A DNA stretch of 64,000 nt from Gillisia hiemivivida. GTDB lineage: Bacteria > Bacteroidota > Bacteroidia > Flavobacteriales > Flavobacteriaceae. The notes below the pieces were generated by a model. It was not told where the DNA came from. It did no database searches and saw only the letters and a list, made by a program, of their open reading frames with translations. A program made the translations under genes and the position numbers. Below, in pieces: positions 50,398 through 60,800 of this stretch (position 1 is the stretch's first letter; the number at the start of each line of letters is the position of its first letter). The stretch covers positions 46,433 through 110,432 of the forward strand of contig NZ_VORY01000009.1 of the NCBI RefSeq assembly GCF_007997295.1. Reading direction: 5' to 3'.

Positions 50398-51105
50398 TTA
50401 AGTATTCTTCTTTCTAAACCTCATATTCAGCATTTCAATAGATAAAGAGAAGAAAACTGCAAAATAGATGTAGCCTTTTGGTACATGATAATGAGCTCCT
50501 TCAATAATTAGCATTACTCCTATTAAAATTAAAAAGGAAAGAGCAAGAATTTGAATTGTAGGATGCTTGTCCACGAAATCTCCCACGGGTCTCGCAAAAA
50601 TCATCATAACAATTATGGAAATTACCACTGCGATGATCATTAATATAAGTTGGTCGGTAAGACCAATAGCTGTCAAAATAGAATCGAAAGAAAATATAAT
50701 ATCCAAGAGCATGATTTGTAGAATTGCATACCCAAAGGAACTTACTTTTTTTACTGATTGTTCCGTATGCTGCCCTTCAACTTTATGATGAATTTCTAGA
50801 GTACTTTTTACCAGTAAAAATACTCCCCCTCCAATTAATATGATGTCTCTCCAACTTAGTTCGAAGCTTCCAAAAGTAAGTACAGGTTCTGTAAGTCCTA
50901 TGATCCAAGTGATACTCAAAAGCAGTAAAACCCTCATGATTAATGCGGCAGAAAGTCCACCTAGGCGTGCCTTTTTTTGCTGATGTTTAGGCAGTTTTGC
51001 TGCAACTAAAGAAATAAAAATAATATTATCTATTCCTAATACAATTTCCATAAAGGTTAATGTAAGTAGGGCAATCCAAGTATCTGCTTGTAAAAATATT
51101 TCCAT
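50398..51105 (-). CDS. TerC family integral membrane protein
   Basis: A 235-residue membrane protein with seven helices and the TerC signature FMEIVLGIDNIIFISLVAAKLP at residues 18-39 and IMLLDIIFSFDSILTAIGL near residue 134, with two acidic transmembrane residues in each. TerC proteins are linked to tellurite and metal (Mn) homeostasis or membrane insertion. No ter cluster is adjacent, so the role here is unknown. Confidence 0.92.
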   Translation of the reverse strand: MEIFLQADTWIALLTLTFMEIVLGIDNIIFISLVAAKLPKHQQKKARLGGLSAALIMRVLLLLSITWIIGLTEPVLTFGSFELSWRDIILIGGGVFLLVKSTLEIHHKVEGQHTEQSVKKVSSFGYAILQIMLLDIIFSFDSILTAIGLTDQLILMIIAVVISIIVMMIFARPVGDFVDKHPTIQILALSFLILIGVMLIIEGAHYHVPKGYIYFAVFFSLSIEMLNMRFRKKNT

Positions 51106-51207
51106 GAAAGTGGTGTTGGCAGTTATTACGGCGGAAAATTACTAAAATTATAGGGAGTTTTGAAAAGAGATTTTGATAAATAATAAATCCCTTTTTGCCT
51201 TTATGAG

Positions 51208-51702
51208 CTAATGCACACTAACAACCTTAGTGATAAACCATTTCGATTCTTTTTTCTCCCAAAAGATCACAAATTTCCCAATTTGAGAAGGAATGTCTGC
51301 ACTTTCCTGGTTGTTTTTGAATGTATGTTTGCCAAATTCTATGGCTCCAAAATCCTTTATGGGGTAGACTTCTATACTACCCGGAACTAAATGCCTTTTG
51401 ACTTTTCCGCAGATATTTTTTTCTGTTGCATCCAAAATTCCTTTTTTGGAAGTCATTAATCCGCCTTGATCGTGAATGAATTCTATATCCTCAGCATATA
51501 TGGATTTCTGCATTTCTAAGTTGCAACTGTTATAAGCATCAAAAAACTGAGTGTCCATATTTACAATTTCTTCGTATAATTTAGGATCGTCTGGGATATA
51601 CTTATCTCCTACTGTTTTTTCTATTTTCTTGCTCGAAGTGCATGAAGAAATTAAAATTAAAGGAAATAGTAGGAAGAGGATTTTATGCATTTTGCTATTC
51701 AT
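51208..51702 (-). CDS. NTF2-like lipoprotein
   Basis: A 164-residue protein with a lipoprotein signal (LILISSC, Cys at residue 21) and an SnoaL/DUF4440-type NTF2-like fold (DTQFFDAYNSCNLEMQKSIYAEDIEFIHDQGG and FVIFWEKKESKWFITKVVSVH). It is probably a periplasmic or surface protein that binds a small ligand or acts as a scaffold. Nothing near points to a substrate. Confidence 0.75.
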   Translation of the reverse strand: MNSKMHKILFLLFPLILISSCTSSKKIEKTVGDKYIPDDPKLYEEIVNMDTQFFDAYNSCNLEMQKSIYAEDIEFIHDQGGLMTSKKGILDATEKNICGKVKRHLVPGSIEVYPIKDFGAIEFGKHTFKNNQESADIPSQIGKFVIFWEKKESKWFITKVVSVH

Positions 51703-51962
51703 AGTTTGCTTTTGAAAATGAACATTAATTTAGTTATATAAAGGTCGGTAGTTAAATGCGTACAATTTCATAGTCCTGACTAATTGATTGTTAATAATAT
51801 AAAATAGATTTTTAGTCTGTTCGAGCGCAGTCGAGAACTATTAATATGCAAAAATCAGGTATCGACTTTAGCCTGTATCAAGTGAAGTCGAAATGCTCAA
51901 CCTTACATCCGAAGCACCCATAAATATTTGAACATGAAATTGCTTACTGACTCTATAATTAT

Positions 51963-52451
51963 TTATTTTGCTTTTATTGGAAACCATAATTCTTCTTCGG
52001 AAGTGGGATCTTCATTTTTATACTTTTCGCCCATCACTGCAAAATGCGGACGATGATCCAATTTATATTCTGAAGTTGGAAACCAATCTTGGATTATATT
52101 TCTATAAGCTTCTGAAGCCTCACTACCTCTTCCTATATACTTGAAAACAGCATATTTCCCGGAAGGAATAATTAAAATCTCCAATTCTGAAGGGATAGTA
52201 TCGAAATCAGAGACCTCAACTGCAGCCCATTTTTCAAATTCTAGTCTAGGATCAAAATCTTCGAAAAAGTTCGCAGTATTGTATACTTCTACTGAAAAGA
52301 GCTTGTTTTCCAAGACATTCGCTATTTGTTTCCTTCGGGGCATAAAACTTTTCCAAAGGTTTTGAGTTTGGAGATTGGAAAAAGTCATATTCATTCGCTT
52401 CCCGATTAATTTTATTTTAGAAATATTTTCGATCCTTGGGATTAAATACAT
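51963..52451 (-). CDS. GyrI-like (small-molecule binding) protein
   Basis: A 162-residue protein of the GyrI-like/SOUL-adjacent fold, with FEKWAAVEVSDFD and IPSGKYAVFKYIGRGSEASEAYRNIIQDWFPTSEY and HFAVMGEKYKNEDPTSEEELWFPI. The family binds hydrophobic ligands and is often fused to AraC regulators, but here it is stand-alone. It follows the phosphatase gene by 5 bases on the same strand, so they are co-transcribed. Confidence 0.78.
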   Translation of the reverse strand: MYLIPRIENISKIKLIGKRMNMTFSNLQTQNLWKSFMPRRKQIANVLENKLFSVEVYNTANFFEDFDPRLEFEKWAAVEVSDFDTIPSELEILIIPSGKYAVFKYIGRGSEASEAYRNIIQDWFPTSEYKLDHRPHFAVMGEKYKNEDPTSEEELWFPIKAK

Positions 52452-52456
52452 TTTTG

Positions 52457-53383
52457 TTATTTATCGAGAATATTTTTTACCGGTTTCCCTCTCCAGAATT
52501 CAGGTATTTCGAGTCCTAATAAGAACGCAATCGTAGCTGCGGTATCGTAAGTTACTATGGTAGTGCTCATTTCTCCTTGGCTTGATATTCCTTTGCCGTA
52601 GGCGATCCAGGGAATTTCAACTTCTTTTAAGGTTTTACCACCATGGCTTTTCCTGTTGCCACCATGATCTGAAGTTAAAATGATGATGGTTTCTTTCATT
52701 AAATTTTTATCTTCAAGGCTAGTGATCATCTTTCCAATAAGGACATCAATTGCTTCAATATCCATATAATATTCAGGGGAATCAAAGCCGATTTTATGTC
52801 CTGTATGATCGGCGTCATCTAAATGTATAAAAGTGAAAACCGGTTTTTCTTTGATTATAAATTTTGTAGCTTTTTCAAGCGTTAATGTATCATTTTCAGC
52901 ATTATAATCCAAATCCACAAGATCTCTTTCAAAAAGATTTCTAATTCCACCCCAGGTATAAATAGCTCCTTTTTTTGCTTTTGGCAATTGTGTGTCTACT
53001 AGACTAAAAATAGTTGGATAGATTTCGCTTTTACCAAGATTTGCTGAAGGTAATTCAGGTTCTCTGCTATCCCATTCGGTAAATCCGTGCAATTCGGGAC
53101 CTGAGCCCATAAGCATGGAAGCCCAATTCACAGCACTGGAAGATGGGAGCACAGCTCTGGCTTTTAGGGAATAACTTCCATTTTTCATCATTTCTCGAAT
53201 GTTTGGAATTTTAGCTTTTTCGAAAGCGTAGCCTCCAAAACCGTCCACCCCAATTAGGATTACGTGTTTCGCAACCTGTTTATTTTGTTCTTGGGAAATG
53301 GCTTTTTGTGTACTTGCGCAGAAAACTAAACTTATAATTATGCTAAGTAATTTGAATCGCTTCAATAGAATTTGGAACATCAA
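52457..53383 (-). CDS. Alkaline phosphatase family (type I phosphodiesterase/nucleotide pyrophosphatase)
   Basis: A 308-residue secreted enzyme with signal peptide (ISLVFCASTQKAISQ). The catalytic nucleophile region is LPSSSAVNWASMLMGSGPE near residue 78 with the metal ligands IGVDGFGGY at the N-terminus, HLDDADHTGHKIGF and TSDHGGNRKSHGGK. It likely hydrolyses phosphodiesters or nucleotides in the periplasm to gain phosphate. The upstream M at 53383 gives a long, weak signal; a later start cannot be excluded. Confidence 0.87.
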   Translation of the reverse strand: MMFQILLKRFKLLSIIISLVFCASTQKAISQEQNKQVAKHVILIGVDGFGGYAFEKAKIPNIREMMKNGSYSLKARAVLPSSSAVNWASMLMGSGPELHGFTEWDSREPELPSANLGKSEIYPTIFSLVDTQLPKAKKGAIYTWGGIRNLFERDLVDLDYNAENDTLTLEKATKFIIKEKPVFTFIHLDDADHTGHKIGFDSPEYYMDIEAIDVLIGKMITSLEDKNLMKETIIILTSDHGGNRKSHGGKTLKEVEIPWIAYGKGISSQGEMSTTIVTYDTAATIAFLLGLEIPEFWRGKPVKNILDK

Positions 53384-53601
53384 TATATTTTAAGTGTTTA
53401 AATGAGTGCTAATTTAGCCAATTTGTATTTAACTTAAATTGAGAAACTTCCTTGCTTTAATGGCTTCAAATCAAAATTAAGTTTAACAATATCTGTATAT
53501 CCGTAAAGTGTCATAAATTGATTAAGTACGTCATTCTGAACTTGTTTCAGAATCTTAGAGCACTAATAATCAGCATAATAAATTGAGACCCTGAAATAAA
53601 T
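53384..53601. other. Gap upstream of copy 3, with a short repeat
   Basis: No gene. It holds a CGTCATTCTGAACTTG/TTTCAGAATC repeat at 53529-53555 and a GAGACCCTGAAATAAA flank. That flank also precedes copy 2 of the mosaic repeat, suggesting a shared insertion context. Confidence 0.55.
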
Positions 53602-54037
53602 TACCATTGACGTATTGCATAAGTAGTTGATTTATAGGTAATTAACATACTTAATTCCTTACAAGTTTTTAATACGCTTTTTGTTCTCATTTAGGTAATT
53701 CCAAGAATTTGTAAAACACTCCCTCTAGTCGATAATGATTTGTTTAATATTTACGATTGTTCATTTTTTTGCCATGCTTTCCTCTCGCTTCACTCGTCGG
53801 AAGCAACCAAAACGAACCAAAAAAAGGAAACTTTTTTGTAGGTGTTTCCAATTATGCTACCGCATAATTGGATCCGTACTTCCCCAGCTAAATTTTCTCC
53901 AAGGCTTCGAAAATTTTACGCTGTGGAAGCACTACACTGCAAAAAAGAAGTTCTTAAAAAGATAAATCTGCTGAGAACCATCATAAGTCAATTTCCTACA
54001 CTAGATAAATTTTTTTATCACTGGTCTCAGGGTGACG
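53602..54037 (+). repeat. Structured mosaic repeat, copy 3 (both modules present)
   Basis: Runs from TACCATTGACG to GGTCTCAGGGTGACG, the longest copy at 436 bases. It has the ~83-base module (with GTA repeated at both of its ends) and the TGCTTTCCTCTCGCTTCACTC module. The small stem is CCAATTATGC/GCATAATTGG, fully paired; the long stem is CAGC/GCTG. Small ORFs within it are not genes. Confidence 0.9.
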
Positions 54038-54254
54038 AAAGAACTATAAGACTAAAAGCGGATATACAATAACAAAATAAGAATTTCTAATTTTTTATAT
54101 AGGCTAGATTTTTTTAATTCAATTTTAAGCAAAGATTTCCATCTAATCCCTTGAAACGCCTTTGTTTTAATGAAAAATTATATTTTTAAGAATTTAAAAA
54201 CGAATGATTTTTATAAGTATGTTTATACTATAAAACACTAACGTTTAAATAACT
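54038..54254. other. AT-rich leader region of the secreted unknown protein
   Basis: No gene or strong hairpin. TATTTTTAAG and TTTATAAG strings precede the ATG at 54255; the promoter of that gene must lie here. Confidence 0.4.
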
Positions 54255-55349
54255 ATGAAATCAGGTAAAATTATTTTCTTTTTATTCATATCAATAATTT
54301 CCTTTAAAGGAATTTGTCAGAATGATGCTCATTTGGTTATGCTTCAACCAAAAGAAAAACTGGAGGTTTCCAACTTTTATATTTCCGAAGTAATAGATAA
54401 CCGGGTATCAAAAGAAGGTATTGGGGTTATACAAAAAGGAGCATTTAATAAGCAAGTAGCTGCAAATTTTAGTGAGCCTTTTGAGAAACACTTGCAAAAC
54501 ACTTTTAATATATTGCTTCCGCCGGCAGAAAATAAAGAAAGTATTACTGCACTTATCCATAAGCTTTATATTTCTGAAAGAACTACCACTACTTACGAAT
54601 TGGGAACTTGTGAAGTAGAAATTGAATTTTTGAATTCTGTAGATGGTATTAAATATAGTTTGGGGACCTACTCTGCAACAGTAGAGAAAAAGGGTTTGGA
54701 TGTTACAAATAAACACGACGAAAGAATTTTAGAATCACTTACACAGATTATTAATGAAGCTTCTTTGAAAGGTGTAGAAAAGGACCCGAATGACTTGCCA
54801 GTGGCGAATAATGACAGGACAAATAAAAAAATAGATTTTTCGGAAGGTTTAAAGAAAGGATTGTATTATAATTTTAATAATCTGTTAAGTAATTCGCCAG
54901 TAGATACCTTAGATTATAATACCAAATTAATTGCAGAAACTAAAAAGCTTCAGCATTACTTGGTGCATTACCCTAATTCCAGAAAAAGAATTAAAAACCT
55001 TTTTGGATATTCAGATGGTGAAAACATATACCTAAATGCTACTAATTACACCCAAGAAGAATACTTTATAAAATCGAAATTTCTAGGTAAGTATGTGTAT
55101 TTTGAAGATCAATATGACAATAAATACGTTACCGCAGCTTTTGGGATGATAGGAAGCTTGGCTTCAACTAAATTACACGGAATTGTTTTGGACACCCAAA
55201 CAGGAATTGTAACCGTGCTTACAGAGAATAAAATAGAAAAATTGCTAGAGCAACAACCACAGCTGTTAGCAGAATATAATCGCGGAGCACAAAAGATAGA
55301 GGATATTAGGAGTATTATAAAAAAGCTTAATGATACATTGGAAGAGTAA
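54255..55349 (+). CDS. Secreted protein of unknown function
   Basis: A 364-residue protein with a signal peptide (MKSGKIIFFLFISIISFKGICQ, residues 1-22). I recognise no family. The first part (residues 25-170) has a regular strand-rich pattern, EKLEVSNFYISEVIDNRV, with a repeat-like TYELGTCEVEIEFLN. The second part contains GLKKGLYYNFNNLLSNSP and FFGYSDGENIYLNATNYT-like text. It ends in Lys/Glu-rich helices. The predicted export points to the periplasm or surface. It stands alone between two repeat-bearing gaps. Confidence 0.65.
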   Translation: MKSGKIIFFLFISIISFKGICQNDAHLVMLQPKEKLEVSNFYISEVIDNRVSKEGIGVIQKGAFNKQVAANFSEPFEKHLQNTFNILLPPAENKESITALIHKLYISERTTTTYELGTCEVEIEFLNSVDGIKYSLGTYSATVEKKGLDVTNKHDERILESLTQIINEASLKGVEKDPNDLPVANNDRTNKKIDFSEGLKKGLYYNFNNLLSNSPVDTLDYNTKLIAETKKLQHYLVHYPNSRKRIKNLFGYSDGENIYLNATNYTQEEYFIKSKFLGKYVYFEDQYDNKYVTAAFGMIGSLASTKLHGIVLDTQTGIVTVLTENKIEKLLEQQPQLLAEYNRGAQKIEDIRSIIKKLNDTLEE

Positions 55350-55896
55350 GTATTTCAGTTATGTGGGTTAACATTAAAAGATCGCTCTGCTGAAAGAAAC
55401 AAGACTTGAGACTTGATATTAACTGACTGATAAACATTATAAATTTCAATATTTATCGATATCTTTTTAACCATAAATTTCTGAAAGCAGGGTCTAAAAT
55501 GAATAGTTAGCACTGAACTTTTGTAAATTATGAGCTAACATAGTTCTTTAGAAGTTTTATTGGATACCAACATAATTTTTTAAAGCTTATAAATCGACCT
55601 CATTTTTTTAAATGATTTTTTGAAAATAAGGTCTAATTTATATATGGTATGTTATGCTTAAGTTTGAAATGTATTAATGCTTAGGCTATACCGTTAGTTT
55701 GCTTTGAATTTAAACTGTAGCTATATTCAGGCTGATTTTGAAAATGGAGTAGCAGCAAGACTTTAAACGAATCGCCAGTATTTATGAGTTTTCCGAAGCC
55801 ATAGTTTATAAAAATTTAATTATATTTATCAAATCTTTGTTTTTTCCCGCAGAAATTTTGGAAAGATTCATTTTTATGAATTATAAGAGTCGCTTT
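55350..55896. other. 547-base gap with a decayed short repeat
   Basis: No gene. Near 55378 AAGATCGCTCTGCTGAAAG and CAAGACTTGAGACTTG resemble 50175-50215 (ATAAGATCGCTGAGCTGC, then CAAGACTTAAGACTTC), a minor dispersed repeat. The rest is AT-rich. TAAATTTG-like -7 boxes are not clear, and the LVIVD pair's promoter should be near 55800-55880. Confidence 0.4.
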
Positions 55897-56400
55897 ATGA
55901 AAAAACTTCTATTCTGTTTCTCAATATTATTAATATTGCAATCCTGTTGGCCTGGAACTGGAAGCGATGACGATCTTAACAGGAGTAGTTTTAAACCCAT
56001 AACCCAATCCCGTCAGGATTTTGAAAAGAGCATTGTTATTATGGGAGAACGTCCGGTAATTAATTCTGGAAAAATATATGTTAAAGACGATCTTATTTAT
56101 TTAAATGAGGTAGGTGAAGGCTTTCATATTATAGATAATACCGATCCTATTAATCCTAATCCTGTTGCCTTCATAAAAATTCCATTAGCTACAGATCTGG
56201 CTATTCGAAACAATATTTTATATGTGCATCATGCGGTAGATCTTGTTGCTTTCACCTATTCCCTAAATTCTAACTCATTAAATATTGTGCACCGGGAGCG
56301 TAACGTTTTTCCTGAACTGCGTTCTCCTGAAGGACTAGAGCCCTCATTTTATAATGTTCCCGAAAATGAAATTGTAATAGGCTATCAACAAATAAACTAA
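55897..56400 (+). CDS. LVIVD-repeat-like lipoprotein
   Basis: A 167-residue lipoprotein with signal MKKLLFCFSILLILQSC (Cys at residue 17). The body has beta-propeller blades of the LVIVD type (GKIYVKDDLIYLNEVGEGFHIIDNTDPINPNP). It is short for a complete propeller and ends YNVPENEIVIGYQQIN. The start at 55897 is chosen because the signal begins there; the reading from 55837 adds unconserved residues. It is 4 bases before a second such lipoprotein, so both may form one surface complex. Confidence 0.75.
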   Translation: MKKLLFCFSILLILQSCWPGTGSDDDLNRSSFKPITQSRQDFEKSIVIMGERPVINSGKIYVKDDLIYLNEVGEGFHIIDNTDPINPNPVAFIKIPLATDLAIRNNILYVHHAVDLVAFTYSLNSNSLNIVHRERNVFPELRSPEGLEPSFYNVPENEIVIGYQQIN

Positions 56401-56404
56401 GAAG

Positions 56405-57139
56405 ATGAAAAAAGTTATACTACTCTGTCTTTCCATAATGTTGTTTGGTTGTAGCGCCGATGGTGATAATTCCCCGGCATCATCTGTAGATGGTATTGGA
56501 GGCTCGCTTGCACGATTTTCTTTAGTAGGCGATTTTTTATACACCGTAGATGATCAATCTCTGCGGATCTTCGATATTTCAAATCCTGCGCTACCAACTT
56601 TTGTAGGCACTAAACAAATAGGTTTCGATATAGAAACCCTTTATTCTTTAGATGAATATTTGTTTGTAGGTAGCCGTCTTGGAATGTTTATTTTTGATAT
56701 TTCCGATCCTAAATTTCCACTGCAGCTCTCTAAAGTAGAACATGTGCGTAGTTGTGATCCGGTGGTTTCTTCTGGTGATTTTACCTATGTAACGCTTCAT
56801 ACCAATGCGGTATGTATTGGAAATATAAATCAGCTGGAAGTTTATAATACTCAAGACCTCTTGAGACCAGAATTGATTACAACCATAACTCTGGATCGTC
56901 CCATTGGACTTGGTCTCTACGGAAATCATTTATTGGTTACCGATAAAGATGTGGTACGTATTTTTGATGTTACCAACCCGGCACAACCAGATCTTGTTGG
57001 AGGTATTGAAGAAGATGCCTTCGATATTATTATCCGCAATAACGATTTGTTTGTTATTGGAGAAAAATCACTAAGCCAATATCAGCTAAATCCTGAGGAT
57101 ATAGAAGATATAGTTTTTAAAAGTTCAATAGATTTTTAA
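56405..57139 (+). CDS. LVIVD-repeat beta-propeller lipoprotein
   Basis: A 244-residue lipoprotein (lipobox IMLFGC, Cys at residue 16) with at least four LVIVD-type blades, each carrying IFDISNPALP-like or LRIFDI motifs (FDISDPKFP, VRIFDVTNPAQP). It is expected to be surface-bound or periplasmic and to act in binding rather than catalysis. It follows the shorter propeller lipoprotein by 4 bases. Confidence 0.8.
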   Translation: MKKVILLCLSIMLFGCSADGDNSPASSVDGIGGSLARFSLVGDFLYTVDDQSLRIFDISNPALPTFVGTKQIGFDIETLYSLDEYLFVGSRLGMFIFDISDPKFPLQLSKVEHVRSCDPVVSSGDFTYVTLHTNAVCIGNINQLEVYNTQDLLRPELITTITLDRPIGLGLYGNHLLVTDKDVVRIFDVTNPAQPDLVGGIEEDAFDIIIRNNDLFVIGEKSLSQYQLNPEDIEDIVFKSSIDF

Positions 57140-57182
57140 AAGAGGTGCGGCAATGATGCTGCTTAGAGATCCTTCGACAGGC

Positions 57183-57507
57183 TACCATTGACGTAATTCC
57201 AAGAATCTGGAATACACTCCCTTTGGTCGGTAATGATTTGTTTAATATTTGAGATTGTTCATTTTTTTGCCTGTCCAAAAAAACGAACCAAAAAAAGGAC
57301 ACTTTTTTGTAGGTGTTTCAAATTATGCTACCGCATAATTTGAACCGTACTTCCCCAGCTAAATTTTCTCCAAGGCTTCGAAAATTTTACGCTGGGAAAG
57401 CACTACACTGCAAAAAAGAAGTTCTTAAAACAATAAATCTGCTGAGAACCATCATACGTCAATTTCCTCCGTTAGATAATTTTTTTATCACGGGTCTCAG
57501 GATGACA
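57183..57507 (+). repeat. Structured mosaic repeat, copy 4 (neither module present)
   Basis: The shortest copy (325 bases), from TACCATTGACGTAATTCC to GGGTCTCAGGATGAC. Both optional modules are absent. The small stem is CAAATTATGC/GCATAATTTG, fully paired; the long stem is CCCAGC/GCTGGG around the AAATTTTC/GAAAATTT hairpin. Confidence 0.9.
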
Positions 57508-57848
57508 CTTTTTTCTGATTTGTCATTCCGACGGAGGAGGAATCTCTTTTAAACTTTACTCCTGCTTCATTGAGATTCTACACGTTGTTCAGGATGACAC
57601 TTTTTGATAATTTGTAAAGCGGAACTTGCCGTATGAAAAAACTCAAGAAAACACTTACAAAACTACAGTTCTAAAAAAATGAAATGGATTTTAGTCAAAT
57701 TCAATGCCGAGCATTTAAATAAAGGTGTGTTTGTAGGCTATGAGCTATGTTTAAATTTTGGAATCCCCCTTATTTTACTGCAGTTTAGTTAAAATGCTTG
57801 TAAAACCTTCCTTTTTATTTGAAAACCCGATAAGTTAAATTATATTTC
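57508..57848. other. Gap with a half palindrome and a 37-codon ORF
   Basis: GTCATTCCGACGGAGGAGG at 57522-57540 repeats the left arm of the palindrome at 32036; a degraded right arm ends near 57597. A short open frame ATG 57679 to stop 57792 (MKWILVKFNAEHLNKG start) shows no homology and is probably chance. The next gene begins with TTG at 57849 after TATATTTC. Confidence 0.45.
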
Positions 57849-60800
57849 TTGACCGAAACTCCAAAAGAAGCCAAAAAATTGAAAAAAGATAAACTTATTA
57901 AATCAAAGAATGAATTTCCCGTTGTGGGAATTGGTGCTTCTGCGGGAGGCTTAAAAGCCTTTAAAAGTTTTATAAAAAATATTCCTGAAAAATCCGGCAT
58001 TGCCTACGTTTTGGTGCAGCACCTCGATCCCGACCATAAAAGCCTTCTATCCGAAATTTTACAAAAGGTTACCAAAATACAGATTTTGGAAATTACAGAT
58101 GATATTGACGTGGAACCTGATAAAATCTATATTCTACCGGCCAATAAAATGCTCATGGCAAACGATGGCATATTAAAACTTGAACCACGTCCAAAACCAG
58201 AAAAAGGTACCACTAATCTACCAATAAACCTCTTTTTTGATTCCCTTGCAAATGTACATCAATCTCATTCTATTGGGGTTATCCTATCGGGATCTGGATC
58301 TGATGGAACGGAAGGTTTTAAAGCTATTAAAAACAAAGGCGGGACTACTTTTGCCCAGGATGAAGCTTCTGCCGAGTGGGACGACATGCCTAGACATGCT
58401 GCGGAGGCTGGAGTTGTAGATTTTGTTTTGCCACCAGAAAGGATCCCAGAAAAAATTGTAGAGTTAATAGGTGAACGCAATACGGATAAGGGAGAGGAAC
58501 AAAATAATTCAGAAGATAATTCAGAAGATAATTCTAAAGCGATTCAGCAAATACTGGATCTATTGCAAGAGCGCCGGGGGACAGACTTTACCTATTATAA
58601 AAAAACTACGATAGGCAGAAGAATAGATCGCAGGATAACGATTAATAAATGCAAAAACATTGATGCTTACCTCCATTTTATTAAAAACAATAACGAGGAA
58701 AAAGATCTATTATATCAGGATCTATTGATTCCCGTAACCGATTTTTTTAGGGATCCAAAAATATTCGATCATCTATGTCAGACGGTTTTACCTAATATAT
58801 TAAACAATAGGAAAAGTGGTGATGCAATAAGAATATGGGTAGCTGGATGTAGCACGGGGCAGGAAGCCTATACGTTCGCCATTTGCCTAAGGGAGCAAAT
58901 GGAAGCCAATCTTAATCCTTGGGAGAAAGTACAAGTCTTTGCAACCGACATTAGTGAACCGGCCATTGCAAAGGCTCGTAAAGGCGTGTATAAAAAGGAT
59001 GAACTTGCGAGTCTTAGTTCGGAGCGCATTAGTAAATTCTTTACGAAGTCCCATGGAAAATATAGGATTAATAAAGAGGTGCGGGAAATGTGTGTATTTG
59101 CAGAGCAAAATTTTTTGAAGGATCCTCCATTCGGGAATATGGATTTAATTAGCTGCCGAAATGTATTGATATATATGGAACCTTATTTGCAAAAAAAGGC
59201 GCTCACCACTTTTTATTATGGACTAAAACCAAAAGGCTTTTTATTGCTGGGAAAATCTGAAACTGGCAGTACGATGAGTGAGTTATTTGCTAGTGAAAAT
59301 AAGGCCAGTAAATTATATATCCGTAAAGAAGTACCTGGTCAATTGATACTCCCTCCCATACAGGTTGGTAAGAAAGTCGGTCGTGAACGGGGCGATCGTG
59401 CTGCTCAAACCGAAGAAAAAGGCACCAATTTTGAAAAAGCGGCAAATACCCTTCTACTTAATGAATATACCCCGGCAGGGGTGGTGGTGAATGGGGTTTT
59501 GGATATTGTGCATTTTAAGGGCGATACGGGAAACTACCTGCAACAACAAACCGGCAGGCCTAGCTATAACTTGGTTAAAATTGCAAGGCCTGGGCTGGCT
59601 TTCGAGCTGCGTAGCTTACTTCAAAAAGCAAAAAAGAACAAGGATCGGGTACAAAAGGAAAATATCCCCATCAAGGTGGCAAATACCACCTTAGTTGTGT
59701 CTTTGGAGGTTGTTCAACTACCCAATATGGCCGAACCTTATTTTATGGTGCTTTTTCATGCCAAGGCATTAGAAGCTAACACAGTGGAGATTACTGCGGA
59801 AGAAAAGGGAAAGAAAAGTGAGCTAGATCCTAAGGATCAGCTAATAGCACAACTACAGAAAGAACTCCAACAGACCCGTGAAGACATTCTGGAAATCACG
59901 GAAGACCAAGAGACTGCTAACGAAGAACTTCAAAGTTCCAATGAAGAGCTGTTAAGTAGTAGTGAAGAGTTACAAAGCCTGAATGAAGAATTGGAAACCA
60001 GCAAAGAAGAACTACAAAGCACTAATGAAGAGCTTACATCTGTAAACCAGGAGCTTATTAGCCTGAATGAACAAGTGACAGAAGAGCGCAATTTTGCCGA
60101 AGTGGTAGTCGAGACTGTGCGTGAACCTTTGGTGGTGCTGGACAAAGATCTTAAGGTAATAAGCGCAAACAGTTCTTTTTATTTAACCTTTCACGAAAAA
60201 GAATCTGAGACCATAGGAAAATTATTCTATGAACTTGGAGATAAACAGTGGGACATCCCTGAATTGCAGGACCGGCTTGAATCCGTATTACCGAGAAAGG
60301 AAAGTTTTTTGGATTTTGAGATCACCCAAACCTTTAAATCCATTGGGGAGCGTACCATGCTCTTAAATGCCCGGGAGATAAAAGGAGAAAATAAGTCCAG
60401 AAAAATGGTGCTATTGGCCATCGAGGATATTACAGAAAAAAAGCATCTTCGTCAAAAAGAAAAGGTGCGTTTGGCAAAATTTAAAAACCTCGTGTTGCAA
60501 GCGCCAGTGGCAATTATGTTTTTAAAAGGGGAAGATTATAAGGTAGAACTAGCCAACGATTTTTACCTGCAGTTGGTAGAACAAGAAAAAGACTTTATTG
60601 ATAGGCCCATTTTTGAATCACTGCCAGAGTTGAAAGATCAAGGATTCAAAGAGCTTTTTGATAAAGTAGTAAAAAGTGGTGAACCTTATCACGGCAAAGA
60701 GCTGGAAGTGAAAATTAACAGGAACAACAAAAGCAAACGTGGCTTTTATAACTTTGTTTACCAACCTATACGGGACTGGGAAGGCACAGCTACAGGAGTC

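Noticed and set aside
57679..57792. 37-codon ORF upstream of the CheB-CheR fusion
   Set aside because: It is short, lacks a signal or family, and lies in a decayed repeat region.
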